DNA of 64,000 nt from contig NZ_CP104007.1 of the NCBI RefSeq assembly GCF_029201545.1, positions 3,134,501 through 3,198,500 of the forward strand, given 5' to 3'. Every line of letters begins with the position of its first letter. The stretch's first letter is position 1. This DNA comes from Devosia sp. FJ2-5-3 (GTDB lineage Bacteria > Pseudomonadota > Alphaproteobacteria > Rhizobiales > Devosiaceae). Position numbers and translations under genes: made by a program. Positions 8,434-17,034 of the stretch are shown piece by piece. Under the pieces are notes generated by a model that saw nothing but the letters and a program-made list of their open reading frames with translations, did no database searches and was not told the DNA's origin.

Positions 8434-8444
8434 GGACAGCTCAC

Positions 8445-11400
8445 ATGCTCGACTTCATCGAAAAAGTGCTGAGGATGCCGCGGGTCGTCCTCACCGTCAT
8501 GGCCATCGTGCTGGTGGCAGGCACCGGCGCCTATCTCTCCATGCCCAAGGAGAGCTTTCCGGCGATCGACGTGCCCTATCTCTACGTCTCGATATCGCAG
8601 ACGGGCGTTTCTCCGCGCGACGCGGAAAACCTCCTGGCCAAGCCGGCCGAGGAAGAACTGGCGAATTTACCGGGGCTGATCAATATCAGCTCCACCTCCA
8701 CCACGGGCCACGCCTCGGTCTTCCTCGAGTTCGACATCAACACGGACAAGGACCAGGCGCTTTCGGACACGCGGGCCAAGATCGACGCCATCAAGTCCAA
8801 GCTGCCCGATGACGCAACGGACCCGACCGTCAACGAAATCGACATTGTCGGCCAGCCGATCATCTCGGTCGCTGTCTATGGCACGGCGCCGGAAAAGGAA
8901 CTGGTCCGCCGCGCCGAGCTGCTGCAGGACGCCATCGAAGGCATCGGCGAGGTGCGCGAAGCCAAGCTCTCGGGCGCCCGCAAGGAGCAGCTCGAAGTTC
9001 GCATCGACCTGCTGCGTCTCGAAGCCTATGGGCTGACCGCCAGCCAGCTGTTCGATGCGCTGTCGCGCAACAATATGGTGGTTCCGGGCGGCACGCTCAA
9101 CACCGGACAGGGCTCGTTCAACATCGAAGTGCCCGGCCTGATCACGACCGCCGAGGACGTCTACAGCCTGCCGATCAAGACCGACGGCAACACTGTAGTC
9201 ACCTTCGGCGAAGTCGCGACCATCACCCGCACGCTGGCGGACGCCACCGAATATACCCAGGTCAATGGATCGCCCGCGCTGATCCTCGGCGTTTCCAAGA
9301 AGCTGGGCACCAATATCATCGACGTTTCGGACAAGGTCCGGGCGGTGACGGAAGAGGCCGCCAAGGACTGGCCGGGCGGGGTGAGCTATAGCTTCTTCCT
9401 CGACCAGGCCGAGACGACGACAAGCCTTTTCCGCTCGCTGGAAGCGGCGGTTCTGACCGCCGTGGCGCTGGTGCTCATCACCTGTATCGCCACGCTGGGC
9501 GTGCGCCCTGCCCTCATGATCGGGCTCTCCATTCCGCTGTCGTTCATGATGGCGTTCCTCGTCGCCGAAATGCTGGGCATGACCATCAACATGATGGTGA
9601 TGTTCGGGCTGGTGATCGCCGTGGGCGTCTTGGTGGACGACCCGGTGGTGGTCGTCGAATATGCCGAGCGAAAGCTGCAGGAAGGGGTTTCCAAGAAGGA
9701 AGCCTTCATCCTGGCCGTGCGCAAGATGTTCGTGCCGGTGCTGGGCGCGACCTTCACCACGCTGGGCGCCTTCGTGCCGCTGCTGTTCTGGCCGGGCATT
9801 ATCGGCAAGTTCATGAGCTATCTGCCCACGATCGTGATCATCGTCATGATCGCCTCGCTGATTTCCGCCCTGATCTTCATGCCGGTGATCGGCTCGGTGA
9901 TCGCCTCCACCCATGTGGACGAGAAGGAAAAGGAAAAAGCCGACATCGTCATGTACCCCGACAAGTTCGACCCCAAAAAGGTCGGCGGGATCACCGGGGT
10001 CTATGTCCGCACGATGGAGCATCTGCTGCACTGGCCCCTGCCGACGCTGGCGGTTGGCTTCGGCATCATCGCGACCATTTTCGTGACCTATGCGATGAAC
10101 CCGACGGGCACCGAGGCCTTCCCGGCATCGGAGCCGGAATATGCCACCGTGGCCGTCGTCGGGAAGGGCAATTACTCCCCTGAAGAAATCCGCGACATGC
10201 TGATCGAGGTCGAGGACCAGCTGCTCGAGGTGCGCGGCATCCAGGACGTGGTCATGCAGTTCGGCACGACCGGCGCCTTCGGCACCATGCCCCCCGACAC
10301 GATCGGCAATTTCCAGCTGCAGCTGGTCAACTGGAACAACCGCGTTCCCGCCGAGGAAATCTTCGGCGAAATCCGCCAGCGCGTCGGCAATATTGCCGGA
10401 CTGGATATTCAGGTCCTGGCTGCGGAAAACGGGCCGCCAGCGGGCAAGGACATCAATCTGCGGGTCGAAAGCAGCGACTATGACGATCTGGTGCCCACCG
10501 TAACGGCGATCCGCGACCATCTGGCCAGCTGGCCGGAAGTGGTGGATCTCGAAGACGGCCGGCCCTCGCCGGGCATTGACTGGCAGATCACTGTGGACCG
10601 CGCCGAGGCCGGCAAATACGGGATCGGCGTGCGCGAACTGGTGCCCTATGTGCAGCTCATCACCTCCGGGGTGAAGCTGGGTACCTATCGCGATGCGGAA
10701 ACGGGTGATGAACTCGATATCCGCGTGCGGCTGCCGCAGGAGGAACGTACATTCGATGCGCTCGACTCGATGCGGATCGCCACCGCACAGGGCATGGTCC
10801 CAGTGGCCAATTTCATCGAGCGGACCCCGGTTCCCAAGGTCGCCAATATCCAGCGGCGCAACCAGGTCTATGCGATGAACGTGGCCGCCGGCCTCTCCAA
10901 CATGCCAGAGGGCGTCTACACCGCCGACAAGGTGCGGGAGCTGCAGAGCTGGATCGACCAGCAGGGCTTCCCTGACCGGGTCACCGTGGCCTTTGGCGGT
11001 GCGGAAGAGCAGATGGGCGACGCCAATGCCTTCATCGTCCAGGCCTTCGGCATGGCGATGGCGCTGATCTTCTTCATCCTCCTGCTCGAATATAACAGCT
11101 TCTACCAGGTGATGGTGACGCTCTCGACGGTGATCATGTCGGTGGCCGGCGTGCTGCTCGGCATGCTGGCGACGGGGATGAGTTTCTCGGCGATCATGAC
11201 CGGGCTCGGGATCGTGGCGCTGGCGGGCATTGTGGTGAAGAACGGCATCGTGCTGATCGACACCTATAATGACTATAACCGCCACCAGGGTGTCGAACCG
11301 GTCAAGGCCATGCTGCTGACCGTCAGCCAGCGTGTGCGACCGGTGTTGCTGACCGCGTTCCTCACCGCGCTGGGCGTGATCCCGATGTGGGCGAATGTCG

Positions 11401-11786
11401 AGTTCGACTTCATCCGCCGCGAGATCGTCATCGGCGGGCTGGCTGGGTCGTGGTTCATCCACCTGTCGGCAGCGCTGGTCTCGGGCCTGTTCTTCTCCAC
11501 CGCACTCACCCTGGTGATGGTGCCGGTGATGGTGACGGCCCCGAGCGTGATGTGGAAGCAGATCAAGGGCGTCGGCGCCTGGGTGGCCAGTGTCGGCCAG
11601 GCGATTGCCTCGCCTTTCCGTCCGAAGGCGTCAGTCGCGGCTCCAGCCGGATTTGACGGCATGGCCGTCGAAATCCCCGAGGATGCCGACGGCGCCAAGC
11701 GGTTCATCGTCTCTAAGGAGGCGGGGCTGGTCGAGCACGAGTCAAATGGCGTTACGGTCGTCAGCCGCAGGGATGCGGCGGAATAG
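8445..11786 (+). CDS. RND family efflux pump, inner-membrane subunit
   Basis: This 1,113-residue proton-driven transporter belongs to the AcrB/MexB superfamily. The first transmembrane helix (residues 14-32) is followed by a porter domain containing PKESFPAIDVPYLYVSI. The helix cluster with GLVIAVGVLVDDPVVVVE carries the acidic proton-relay positions, and the second half repeats the pattern with GLGIVALAGIVVKNGIVLID. Length is slightly above the usual 1,030-1,050 because of a charged C-terminal cytoplasmic tail of about 70 residues. It forms an operon with the adaptor and probably with the PadR regulator. The substrate cannot be predicted. Confidence 0.94.
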   Translation: MLDFIEKVLRMPRVVLTVMAIVLVAGTGAYLSMPKESFPAIDVPYLYVSISQTGVSPRDAENLLAKPAEEELANLPGLINISSTSTTGHASVFLEFDINTDKDQALSDTRAKIDAIKSKLPDDATDPTVNEIDIVGQPIISVAVYGTAPEKELVRRAELLQDAIEGIGEVREAKLSGARKEQLEVRIDLLRLEAYGLTASQLFDALSRNNMVVPGGTLNTGQGSFNIEVPGLITTAEDVYSLPIKTDGNTVVTFGEVATITRTLADATEYTQVNGSPALILGVSKKLGTNIIDVSDKVRAVTEEAAKDWPGGVSYSFFLDQAETTTSLFRSLEAAVLTAVALVLITCIATLGVRPALMIGLSIPLSFMMAFLVAEMLGMTINMMVMFGLVIAVGVLVDDPVVVVEYAERKLQEGVSKKEAFILAVRKMFVPVLGATFTTLGAFVPLLFWPGIIGKFMSYLPTIVIIVMIASLISALIFMPVIGSVIASTHVDEKEKEKADIVMYPDKFDPKKVGGITGVYVRTMEHLLHWPLPTLAVGFGIIATIFVTYAMNPTGTEAFPASEPEYATVAVVGKGNYSPEEIRDMLIEVEDQLLEVRGIQDVVMQFGTTGAFGTMPPDTIGNFQLQLVNWNNRVPAEEIFGEIRQRVGNIAGLDIQVLAAENGPPAGKDINLRVESSDYDDLVPTVTAIRDHLASWPEVVDLEDGRPSPGIDWQITVDRAEAGKYGIGVRELVPYVQLITSGVKLGTYRDAETGDELDIRVRLPQEERTFDALDSMRIATAQGMVPVANFIERTPVPKVANIQRRNQVYAMNVAAGLSNMPEGVYTADKVRELQSWIDQQGFPDRVTVAFGGAEEQMGDANAFIVQAFGMAMALIFFILLLEYNSFYQVMVTLSTVIMSVAGVLLGMLATGMSFSAIMTGLGIVALAGIVVKNGIVLIDTYNDYNRHQGVEPVKAMLLTVSQRVRPVLLTAFLTALGVIPMWANVEFDFIRREIVIGGLAGSWFIHLSAALVSGLFFSTALTLVMVPVMVTAPSVMWKQIKGVGAWVASVGQAIASPFRPKASVAAPAGFDGMAVEIPEDADGAKRFIVSKEAGLVEHESNGVTVVSRRDAAE

Positions 11787-11808
11787 GTCAGTCCCGAGCG
11801 AAAGCAAC

Positions 11809-11836
11809 AGGCCCGCAGCAATGCGGGCCTTTTTTA
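11809..11836 (+). terminator. Rho-independent terminator after the RND pump
   Basis: AGGCCCGC (11809-11816) pairs perfectly with GCGGGCCT (11823-11830) around AGCAAT and is followed by a T-run. It ends the PadR-adaptor-pump transcript just before the convergent GNAT gene. Confidence 0.88.
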
Positions 11837-11841
11837 TCCGT

Positions 11842-12315
11842 TCAGGCACTGAATGAGTGGAGCCGCCAGTCGTCGCCATCGAAATGGAGGTCGCGGACCT
11901 GGGGAGAGCGGGTGGCGAGGGAAGTCGACCAGAACGCCTGAGCGGCGCTATTGGCGTGGGGAACGCCGATGTGCCAAGGGCCGGGGTGGGCCGCGAGTGC
12001 CAGGTCGAGCGCGGCGCGTCCCGCTCCCCTGCCCCGGTGGGCTTTGAGCACAAAGAACTCCGCCATGAACCAGCACGGCTGCGTACCGGTCAGCGGGCAT
12101 TCGTCGATGACCAGCGCGAAACCGGCGATCTCTTCGCCCGACAGGATGAGATAGGGATGGCGCCAGAAGCGGTCGAGGAAATCGTATTTGAACCGGCCGT
12201 CGGCGCCGACCGGGAACGGCATGAACTCGGTCATGTCGTGCAGGTAAAGCTGGATCAGATTGGCGATGACCGGCTTTTGCGATGGCGTTGCGGGGACGAG
12301 GTGGATTTGGGTCAT
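11842..12315 (-). CDS. GNAT family N-acetyltransferase
   Basis: This 157-residue protein has the GNAT fold: a start with a short strand and helix (VPATPSQKPVIANLIQLYLHDM), a central strand (IAGFALVIDE), the acetyl-CoA loop in FVLKAHRGRGAGRAAL, and a final GVPHANSAAQAFW segment. The substrate is unknown. It is a single gene, convergent with the pump operon from which it is separated by the terminator at 11809-11836. No strong ribosome binding site precedes its ATG. Confidence 0.82.
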   Translation of the reverse strand: MTQIHLVPATPSQKPVIANLIQLYLHDMTEFMPFPVGADGRFKYDFLDRFWRHPYLILSGEEIAGFALVIDECPLTGTQPCWFMAEFFVLKAHRGRGAGRAALDLALAAHPGPWHIGVPHANSAAQAFWSTSLATRSPQVRDLHFDGDDWRLHSFSA

Positions 12316-12406
12316 GCCGGAGCATAGCGGCCAACAGGGGTTTGTGCAGCCTACTGACGTCCGGGAGAGTTATAGTCGCATCAGGGCCGGATATCGGGGC
12401 TCGCGT

Positions 12407-12569
12407 ACCCCCACCCGGCCTCCCCCTGGAAAGGGGGAGCAGTGGGCCGGTGATTGGGTGCGGCTTGGTGCTAGGCGCGGAGCTTCCCCTTGGGTTTGGG
12501 CCGAGGGAAGCGCGTGAAATCGGGGCTCTCGCCCCCCACCCGGCCTCCCCCTGGAAAGGGGGAGGAGAA
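12407..12569. repeat. Two copies of a CCTCCCCCTGG...GGGGGAGG palindromic repeat
   Basis: The 274-base gap between the GNAT and Atm1 genes holds two copies of a repeat that reads CCCCCACCCGGCCTCCCCC, then TGGAAA, then GGGGGAG. They lie at about 12407-12438 and 12532-12567. A third near-identical copy lies at 62947-62986. The C-tract and G-tract form a stable hairpin. Nothing else is seen in the gap. Confidence 0.8.
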
Positions 12570-12589
12570 GAGGTGCGTCTGGCGAGACT

Positions 12590-14485
12590 TTACTCTGCCG
12601 CAGGCATGCCGCGTTTGACGAAGCCGTCTGGGTCTTCCTGGGTTCGGGCCAGTGCTTCCTCGGCCTCGGTGGCTTCGCGCTGGCGGTTCCACATCTGGGC
12701 GTAGAGGCCGTTCTGGGCGAGGAGCGCGGCGTGGTTGCCGCGTTCGGCGACCTGGCCCTCGCGGAGCACGAGGATCTCGTCGGCATTGACCACGGTGGAG
12801 AGGCGGTGGGCGATGACGACGGTGGTGCGGTTGCGCGAGACGACGTCGAGGGCGGCCTGGATGTCGCGCTCGGTCTTGGTATCGAGGGCGGAGGTCGCCT
12901 CATCAAGAATGAGGATGGACGGGGCCTTCAAAATGGTGCGGGCAATGGCCACGCGCTGCTTTTCGCCGCCGGAAAGCTTCAGGCCGCGTTCGCCGACAGG
13001 GGTGTCGTAGCCTTTGGGAAGGGAGGCGATGAAAGCGCCGACCTGGGCCATGCGAGCGGCTTCTTCGACTTCCGCGCGGCTCGCGCCGGGGCGGCCATAT
13101 TCGATGTTGTAGCCGATGGTGTCGTTGAACAGCACCGTGTCCTGCGGGACCATGCCGATGGTGGACCGCAGGCTCTTCTGGGTGACGTCGCGCAGATCCT
13201 GCCCATCGATGGTGATGCGGCCGCCGGTGACGTCATAAAAACGGTAGAGCAGCCGGGAAATGGTGGATTTGCCAGCGCCGGTGGGGCCGACAATGGCGAC
13301 GGTCTTGCCGGCGGGCACCTCGAAGCTGACGCCCTTGAGGATCGGACGATCGGCATCGTAGTGGAAGGTGACATCCTCGAAGCGCAGGGTCGGACCGGTG
13401 ACGGCAAGCGGCTTGGCGTCGGGCTTGTCAGTGATTTCCGGGTCCTTGTCGAGGAGCTTGAACATCTCCTCGATATCGGTGAGGCCCTGGCGCAGCTCGC
13501 GATAGACGAAGCCGATAAAGTTGAGCGGACGATAGATCTGCATCAGGAAGGTGTTGAGGAGGACGAAATCGCCCAGCGTCAGCGTGCCATCCATGACGCC
13601 GAGAATGGCCATGATCGAGATGATCAGGAAGCCGGCATAGAAGATGACTGCCTGGCCGAAGTTGAGGAAACCCAGCGAGGTCCAGATGCGGATGGCGGAG
13701 CGCTCATAGCCGGCCATGGAGCGGTCGAAGCGCTCGGCTTCCATCTGCTCATTGGCGAAATATTTCACCGTCTCATAATTGAGCAGGCTGTCGATGGCCT
13801 TGCCATTGGCATCGGTGTCGCTGTCATTCATCTGACGGCGAATGGTGATGCGCCAGTTGGAAGCCTTGATGGTGAAATAGAGATAGCCCCAGATCATCAC
13901 CACCAGCACGCCGAGATAGCTCAGCCCGAACAGCCAGACGAAGATGATAGCCACCACGACGAATTCGACGATGGTGGGGGCAATATTGAGCATGGCGAAA
14001 CGGACGACCGTCTCGATGCCCTTGGTGCCGCGCTCGATGACGCGGCTGAGCCCGCCGGTGCGACGCGCCAGATGAAAGCGCAGCGAGAGCGCATGCATGT
14101 GGTGGAAAGTTTCGAGCGCCAGCTTGCGCACCGCGTTCTGGCCGACGCTGGCAAACAGCACGTCGCGCAATTGCTGGAAGCCGGCATCGATGACGTTGCC
14201 CAGCGCATAGGCGATGACCAGCACGACCGGAATGGCGAGCCCCAACACCAGGGTGGTGTCGGGCGTATTGCCATCGAGGCTATCGATAATGCCCTTGTAG
14301 GCGAAGGGAATGAGCGTGGTGGCCACCTTGCTCAGCAGCAGGGCGCCGATGGCCAGAATGACGCGCAGGCGCAGATCGGGGCGATTGGCGGGCCACATAT
14401 AGGCCCACAAATTGCGAACGGTGGCAAAGACAGAACCTTCGTCCGCGCTAACGGACGGCTTCTTTTCATTGGTTACAGGGGGCAT
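12590..14485 (-). CDS. Atm1-type ABC exporter (heavy-metal/glutathione-conjugate family)
   Basis: This 631-residue half-transporter has six transmembrane helices (about residues 40-330) and one ATPase domain: Walker A GPTGAGKS at 400-407, the LSGGEKQR signature, and LILDEATSALD as Walker B. The Atm1/HMT family signature DSLLNYETVKYFANE (about 232-246) is present. Bacterial members export glutathione-bound metals, and mitochondrial members export a sulfur compound for Fe-S assembly. The start codon overlaps the stop of an ArsR-type regulator (TGATG), which ties this copy to metal stress. It ends in EDPDGFVKRGMPAAE, a low-complexity tail. Confidence 0.9.
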   Translation of the reverse strand: MPPVTNEKKPSVSADEGSVFATVRNLWAYMWPANRPDLRLRVILAIGALLLSKVATTLIPFAYKGIIDSLDGNTPDTTLVLGLAIPVVLVIAYALGNVIDAGFQQLRDVLFASVGQNAVRKLALETFHHMHALSLRFHLARRTGGLSRVIERGTKGIETVVRFAMLNIAPTIVEFVVVAIIFVWLFGLSYLGVLVVMIWGYLYFTIKASNWRITIRRQMNDSDTDANGKAIDSLLNYETVKYFANEQMEAERFDRSMAGYERSAIRIWTSLGFLNFGQAVIFYAGFLIISIMAILGVMDGTLTLGDFVLLNTFLMQIYRPLNFIGFVYRELRQGLTDIEEMFKLLDKDPEITDKPDAKPLAVTGPTLRFEDVTFHYDADRPILKGVSFEVPAGKTVAIVGPTGAGKSTISRLLYRFYDVTGGRITIDGQDLRDVTQKSLRSTIGMVPQDTVLFNDTIGYNIEYGRPGASRAEVEEAARMAQVGAFIASLPKGYDTPVGERGLKLSGGEKQRVAIARTILKAPSILILDEATSALDTKTERDIQAALDVVSRNRTTVVIAHRLSTVVNADEILVLREGQVAERGNHAALLAQNGLYAQMWNRQREATEAEEALARTQEDPDGFVKRGMPAAE

Positions 14486-14802
14486 CAGGCCAGTTCCGTT
14501 TCCTGTTGGACGGGGACAGGCGCGAGGCAGCCCAAAAGTCCTCCGAAGGCATCACCGACTTCAGACAGGCGGTCGTGCCGGATGGTGTAGCGATTTCGCG
14601 TTCCGTACGGCTTGCGCTCGATAAGGCCTGCGTCGAGCAGAACCTTGATGTGTTGGGACACGGTCGACTGAGCGAGCGGCAGTGATTCCGTGACATCGCC
14701 ACAGCAGCAGTTACCCTGCTGGGCCGCAAGGATGCGCAGAATGTTGAGCCGGACCGGATGGCCCATGGCTCTCATGATTGTCGCTATGTCGTCGTCGCGC
14801 AT
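14485..14802 (-). CDS. ArsR/SmtB family metalloregulator with a Cys-Cys-Cys motif
   Basis: This 105-residue winged-helix repressor runs IMRAMGHPVRLNILRILAAQ, then QGNCCCGDVTESLPLAQST, then VSQHIKVLLDAGLIERKPYG. The three consecutive cysteines (about 32-34) occupy the position where ArsR proteins carry the CVC metalloid ligands of the alpha-3 helix. The start is the ATG at 14802, since the frame upstream is noise. It is coupled by overlap to the downstream Atm1-type exporter, so it is probably a metal- or metalloid-responsive repressor of that exporter. A palindrome at 14813-14830 is a candidate operator. Confidence 0.87.
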   Translation of the reverse strand: MRDDDIATIMRAMGHPVRLNILRILAAQQGNCCCGDVTESLPLAQSTVSQHIKVLLDAGLIERKPYGTRNRYTIRHDRLSEVGDAFGGLLGCLAPVPVQQETELA

Positions 14803-14812
14803 GGGGCCAGAA

Positions 14813-14830
14813 CAATTAATCGGTGAATTG
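14813..14830. promoter_or_regulatory. Candidate ArsR operator (CAATT...AATTG)
   Basis: CAATT at 14813-14817 is inverted as AATTG at 14826-14830 with partial symmetry across the eight central bases. It is 11 bases upstream of the ArsR start, where an autoregulatory site would be expected. Confidence 0.4.
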
Positions 14831-14886
14831 CGATGAACATGGTGAGGATCGCCGCCGAGGTCAATCCCCAACACCCTCCCTAGACG

Positions 14887-14912
14887 AAAACGGCGCCTTG
14901 CGGCGCCGTTTT
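14887..14912 (-). terminator. Rho-independent terminator (bidirectional shape)
   Basis: AAAACGGCGCC (14887-14897) pairs perfectly with GGCGCCGTTTT (14902-14912) around TTGC. It lies just downstream of the LysM gene, which is read on the minus strand, and would end the long minus-strand operon before the ArsR promoter. Confidence 0.85.
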
Positions 14913-14926
14913 GCAGAGATTTTCCG

Positions 14927-17014
14927 CTATTGGGTGGGCAGGTTGAAGACCTGACCGGGATAGATGCGATCCGGATCGCGGATCTGGCCGGCATTGGCCT
15001 CGTAGATGGTCGAGAACTTGATGCCCGTGCCATAGACGCGGCGGGCAATGGTCCAGAGGTTGTCGCCGCGCCGGATGATGGCCTTGCCGGCGGCAAAGCG
15101 CTGGGCATCGGCGCCACCGATGGAGACGGCCACCATGGTGGGGATGTCCGGCGTGGCTTCGGCGCTGGTGGCCGGAGCCTGCGCCACAGCCGGGGTTTCC
15201 GGCATTGCGGCATTTGCCGTTGCGGCGGACGGCACCGCCTGCGCGGGCTGGTTGCCCGGGGTTTGGGCGACCGGAGCATCGGCTGTTGCCGGTTGTGCGG
15301 CCGGGGCCGCGGGGGTCTCGGTGACGGCAGTGGAGGTGGACCCCGCCGGCGCTGCGGGCGCCGGGTTGGGCGCGGTATTGTCCGCCGGCGCAGCGGGCTG
15401 AGCCGATGGTGCCGTTGCAGCCGGGGGAGTGACCTGGGCGGTAGCGGGCAGCGCCGGCTCTGCTGCCGGGGATGCGGTTTCCGGGCTCGCCTCAGGCTGA
15501 ATTGCCTGGGGCGCGGGTTCTGCCGTGGCAATGGCCGTCTGCTCCTCGCCCGGGGGTAGCTCGACCAGGAAATCGACCTCGGCGCGGCCAATGACAGTGG
15601 CCGAGCCGGGCTGGAGCAGATCGACGCGAATGCGCTGGCTTGGCTTGCTCAGCACCGAACCCGCTTCGACCAGCCAGCGGCCGCCCTCGACCTGGGTGTC
15701 GGCAACGAAGCTGTTGTCGACATAGAGCCGAACGGTGGCGCCATCGGGTCCGGCACCGGCAAAGAAAGTCTTGCCGCCTTCGATCTCGATGGCGTCGATA
15801 GTGGGCGGAATGCTGGCCGGGGCCGAGGGCTGCGATGGGGCTGTGCTGGGCTCGGACGGCTGTTCGACGGCCGCGATCTGGGTCTGCGGTTCAGGGGCCG
15901 CCAATTGTTCAGTGCCGGGTTGGGGTTCGTCGCCGATGGCGGTTTCTTCCGTCGCCGGTGCCGTTGCGGCAGGCAGCTCGGGGCGCGTGACCGGCTCGGC
16001 CGGGGGAGAAATTTCAGGCTGCGCCGTTTCGACCGGTGCGGCCGGGGCCTCAATGGCGGCGGCCGGCTCCGTCGTCTGGGCGGTGGCGACAGGGGCGTCC
16101 GGCGCTGCCGGTGTTGCCGGGACAGTGGCTTGCGGCGTAGCAGCCGTTTCCGCGGGGGTCGGCGTGCTGTCCGGAGCGGCGGGTGCCGAAGACGGCGCGG
16201 CGCTTGCGGGTGCTTCCGCCTGCGGTGTTTCAGCTATTGCAGCGGCCGGAGCCTCGGCCGGGACCGTGGTTTCTGCAGGCGGCTGCGGTTGGGTGGAGGG
16301 AACCGCTGTAGAAGGCGGCTGGACCGGGTCGGTAGCCGGGACTTGCGCCACTTCGGCGACCTGCGGGCGTTCGAGACCCTGTAGGATATCGCTGGCCTCT
16401 CCCGGCGTGCTGGCGACGACCAGCGGCTGGCTCTTCTTGTCTTCGTTGATGACGACGACGAAAGACTGCCCGGCCTGGCCAGTCTTGCCCTTTTCACCAA
16501 GGGTGATTTCGAGCGGACCCGGCGGCAGCGGCGCGTCGGGCACGAGGACCCAGTCGCCGCTGGTTTCGACCGTGGCGCGACCAAGGAGCGAGCCATTGGC
16601 GTAGACTTCGATCTCGCTGCCGGGCGTGCCGCTGCCCGCGATGACCACAGAGCCATCGGGCTCGGCACGGAGAAGGCCGAAGGTCGCGGCGATCAGATTG
16701 TCGGGGACGGCGATCGGCTCTTCGGCCGGGGTCACGTCCAGCGCCGGCTCGGCAATGGCCTCTTCCGGTTCGGCCGCTTCCTCCGAAATGGCGGCGACTG
16801 CCTCTTCGCTGCCGGCAACAACAGGCGGGGTTGCGGGGCGCGGCAACAGGCCAGCATCGGCGAGGCGGGTCTGGACGCACTGGCCAAACCCGTCGGCGCT
16901 CGAAAAGCAATTGATGACCGTGGGACCGGTCAACACGCCGACGACGGCAATAATAGTGACAGCTGCTGCCCCGATCGTCAGAGCAAGAGGTCGCTTCGGA
17001 GTGGTTTCGGCCAG
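14927..17014 (-). CDS. LysM-domain protein with Ig-like repeats; apparent CTG start
   Basis: Read from a CTG at 17014, this is a 695-residue protein. It has a basic N terminus and one hydrophobic helix (LALTIGAAAVTIIAVVGVL, about residues 10-28), then two related Ig-like segments (SVVIAGSGTPGSEIEVYANG and FFAGAGPDGATVRLYVDN) separated by long Ala/Pro/Thr/Glu-rich linkers. It ends in a LysM domain (RRGDNLWTIARRVYG to the end, about 646-695) that would bind peptidoglycan. No ATG, GTG or TTG in frame lies between an upstream stop and a GTG at 16936, which falls inside the membrane helix. The CTG has GGGAGG five bases upstream. It follows cimA by 20 bases and is probably envelope-anchored. Confidence 0.82.
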   Translation of the reverse strand: MAETTPKRPLALTIGAAAVTIIAVVGVLTGPTVINCFSSADGFGQCVQTRLADAGLLPRPATPPVVAGSEEAVAAISEEAAEPEEAIAEPALDVTPAEEPIAVPDNLIAATFGLLRAEPDGSVVIAGSGTPGSEIEVYANGSLLGRATVETSGDWVLVPDAPLPPGPLEITLGEKGKTGQAGQSFVVVINEDKKSQPLVVASTPGEASDILQGLERPQVAEVAQVPATDPVQPPSTAVPSTQPQPPAETTVPAEAPAAAIAETPQAEAPASAAPSSAPAAPDSTPTPAETAATPQATVPATPAAPDAPVATAQTTEPAAAIEAPAAPVETAQPEISPPAEPVTRPELPAATAPATEETAIGDEPQPGTEQLAAPEPQTQIAAVEQPSEPSTAPSQPSAPASIPPTIDAIEIEGGKTFFAGAGPDGATVRLYVDNSFVADTQVEGGRWLVEAGSVLSKPSQRIRVDLLQPGSATVIGRAEVDFLVELPPGEEQTAIATAEPAPQAIQPEASPETASPAAEPALPATAQVTPPAATAPSAQPAAPADNTAPNPAPAAPAGSTSTAVTETPAAPAAQPATADAPVAQTPGNQPAQAVPSAATANAAMPETPAVAQAPATSAEATPDIPTMVAVSIGGADAQRFAAGKAIIRRGDNLWTIARRVYGTGIKFSTIYEANAGQIRDPDRIYPGQVFNLPTQ

Positions 17015-17034
17015 TTTGTCCTCCCGGACTTTTG

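Noticed and set aside
8667..11462. A 931-codon open frame antisense to the RND pump
   Set aside because: It is rich in His, Asp and Gln with no domain pattern, as expected from the mirror of a high-GC gene. The sense frame has clear RND motifs.
12731..14590. A 619-codon open frame antisense to the Atm1-type exporter
   Set aside because: It has no recognisable motif and mirrors the codon bias of the real gene. Similar shadows opposite both ABC exporters (54019-55845, 56048-57994), pepN (58301-60256), cysS (20532-22193) and the EAL gene (51822-53900) were rejected for the same reason.
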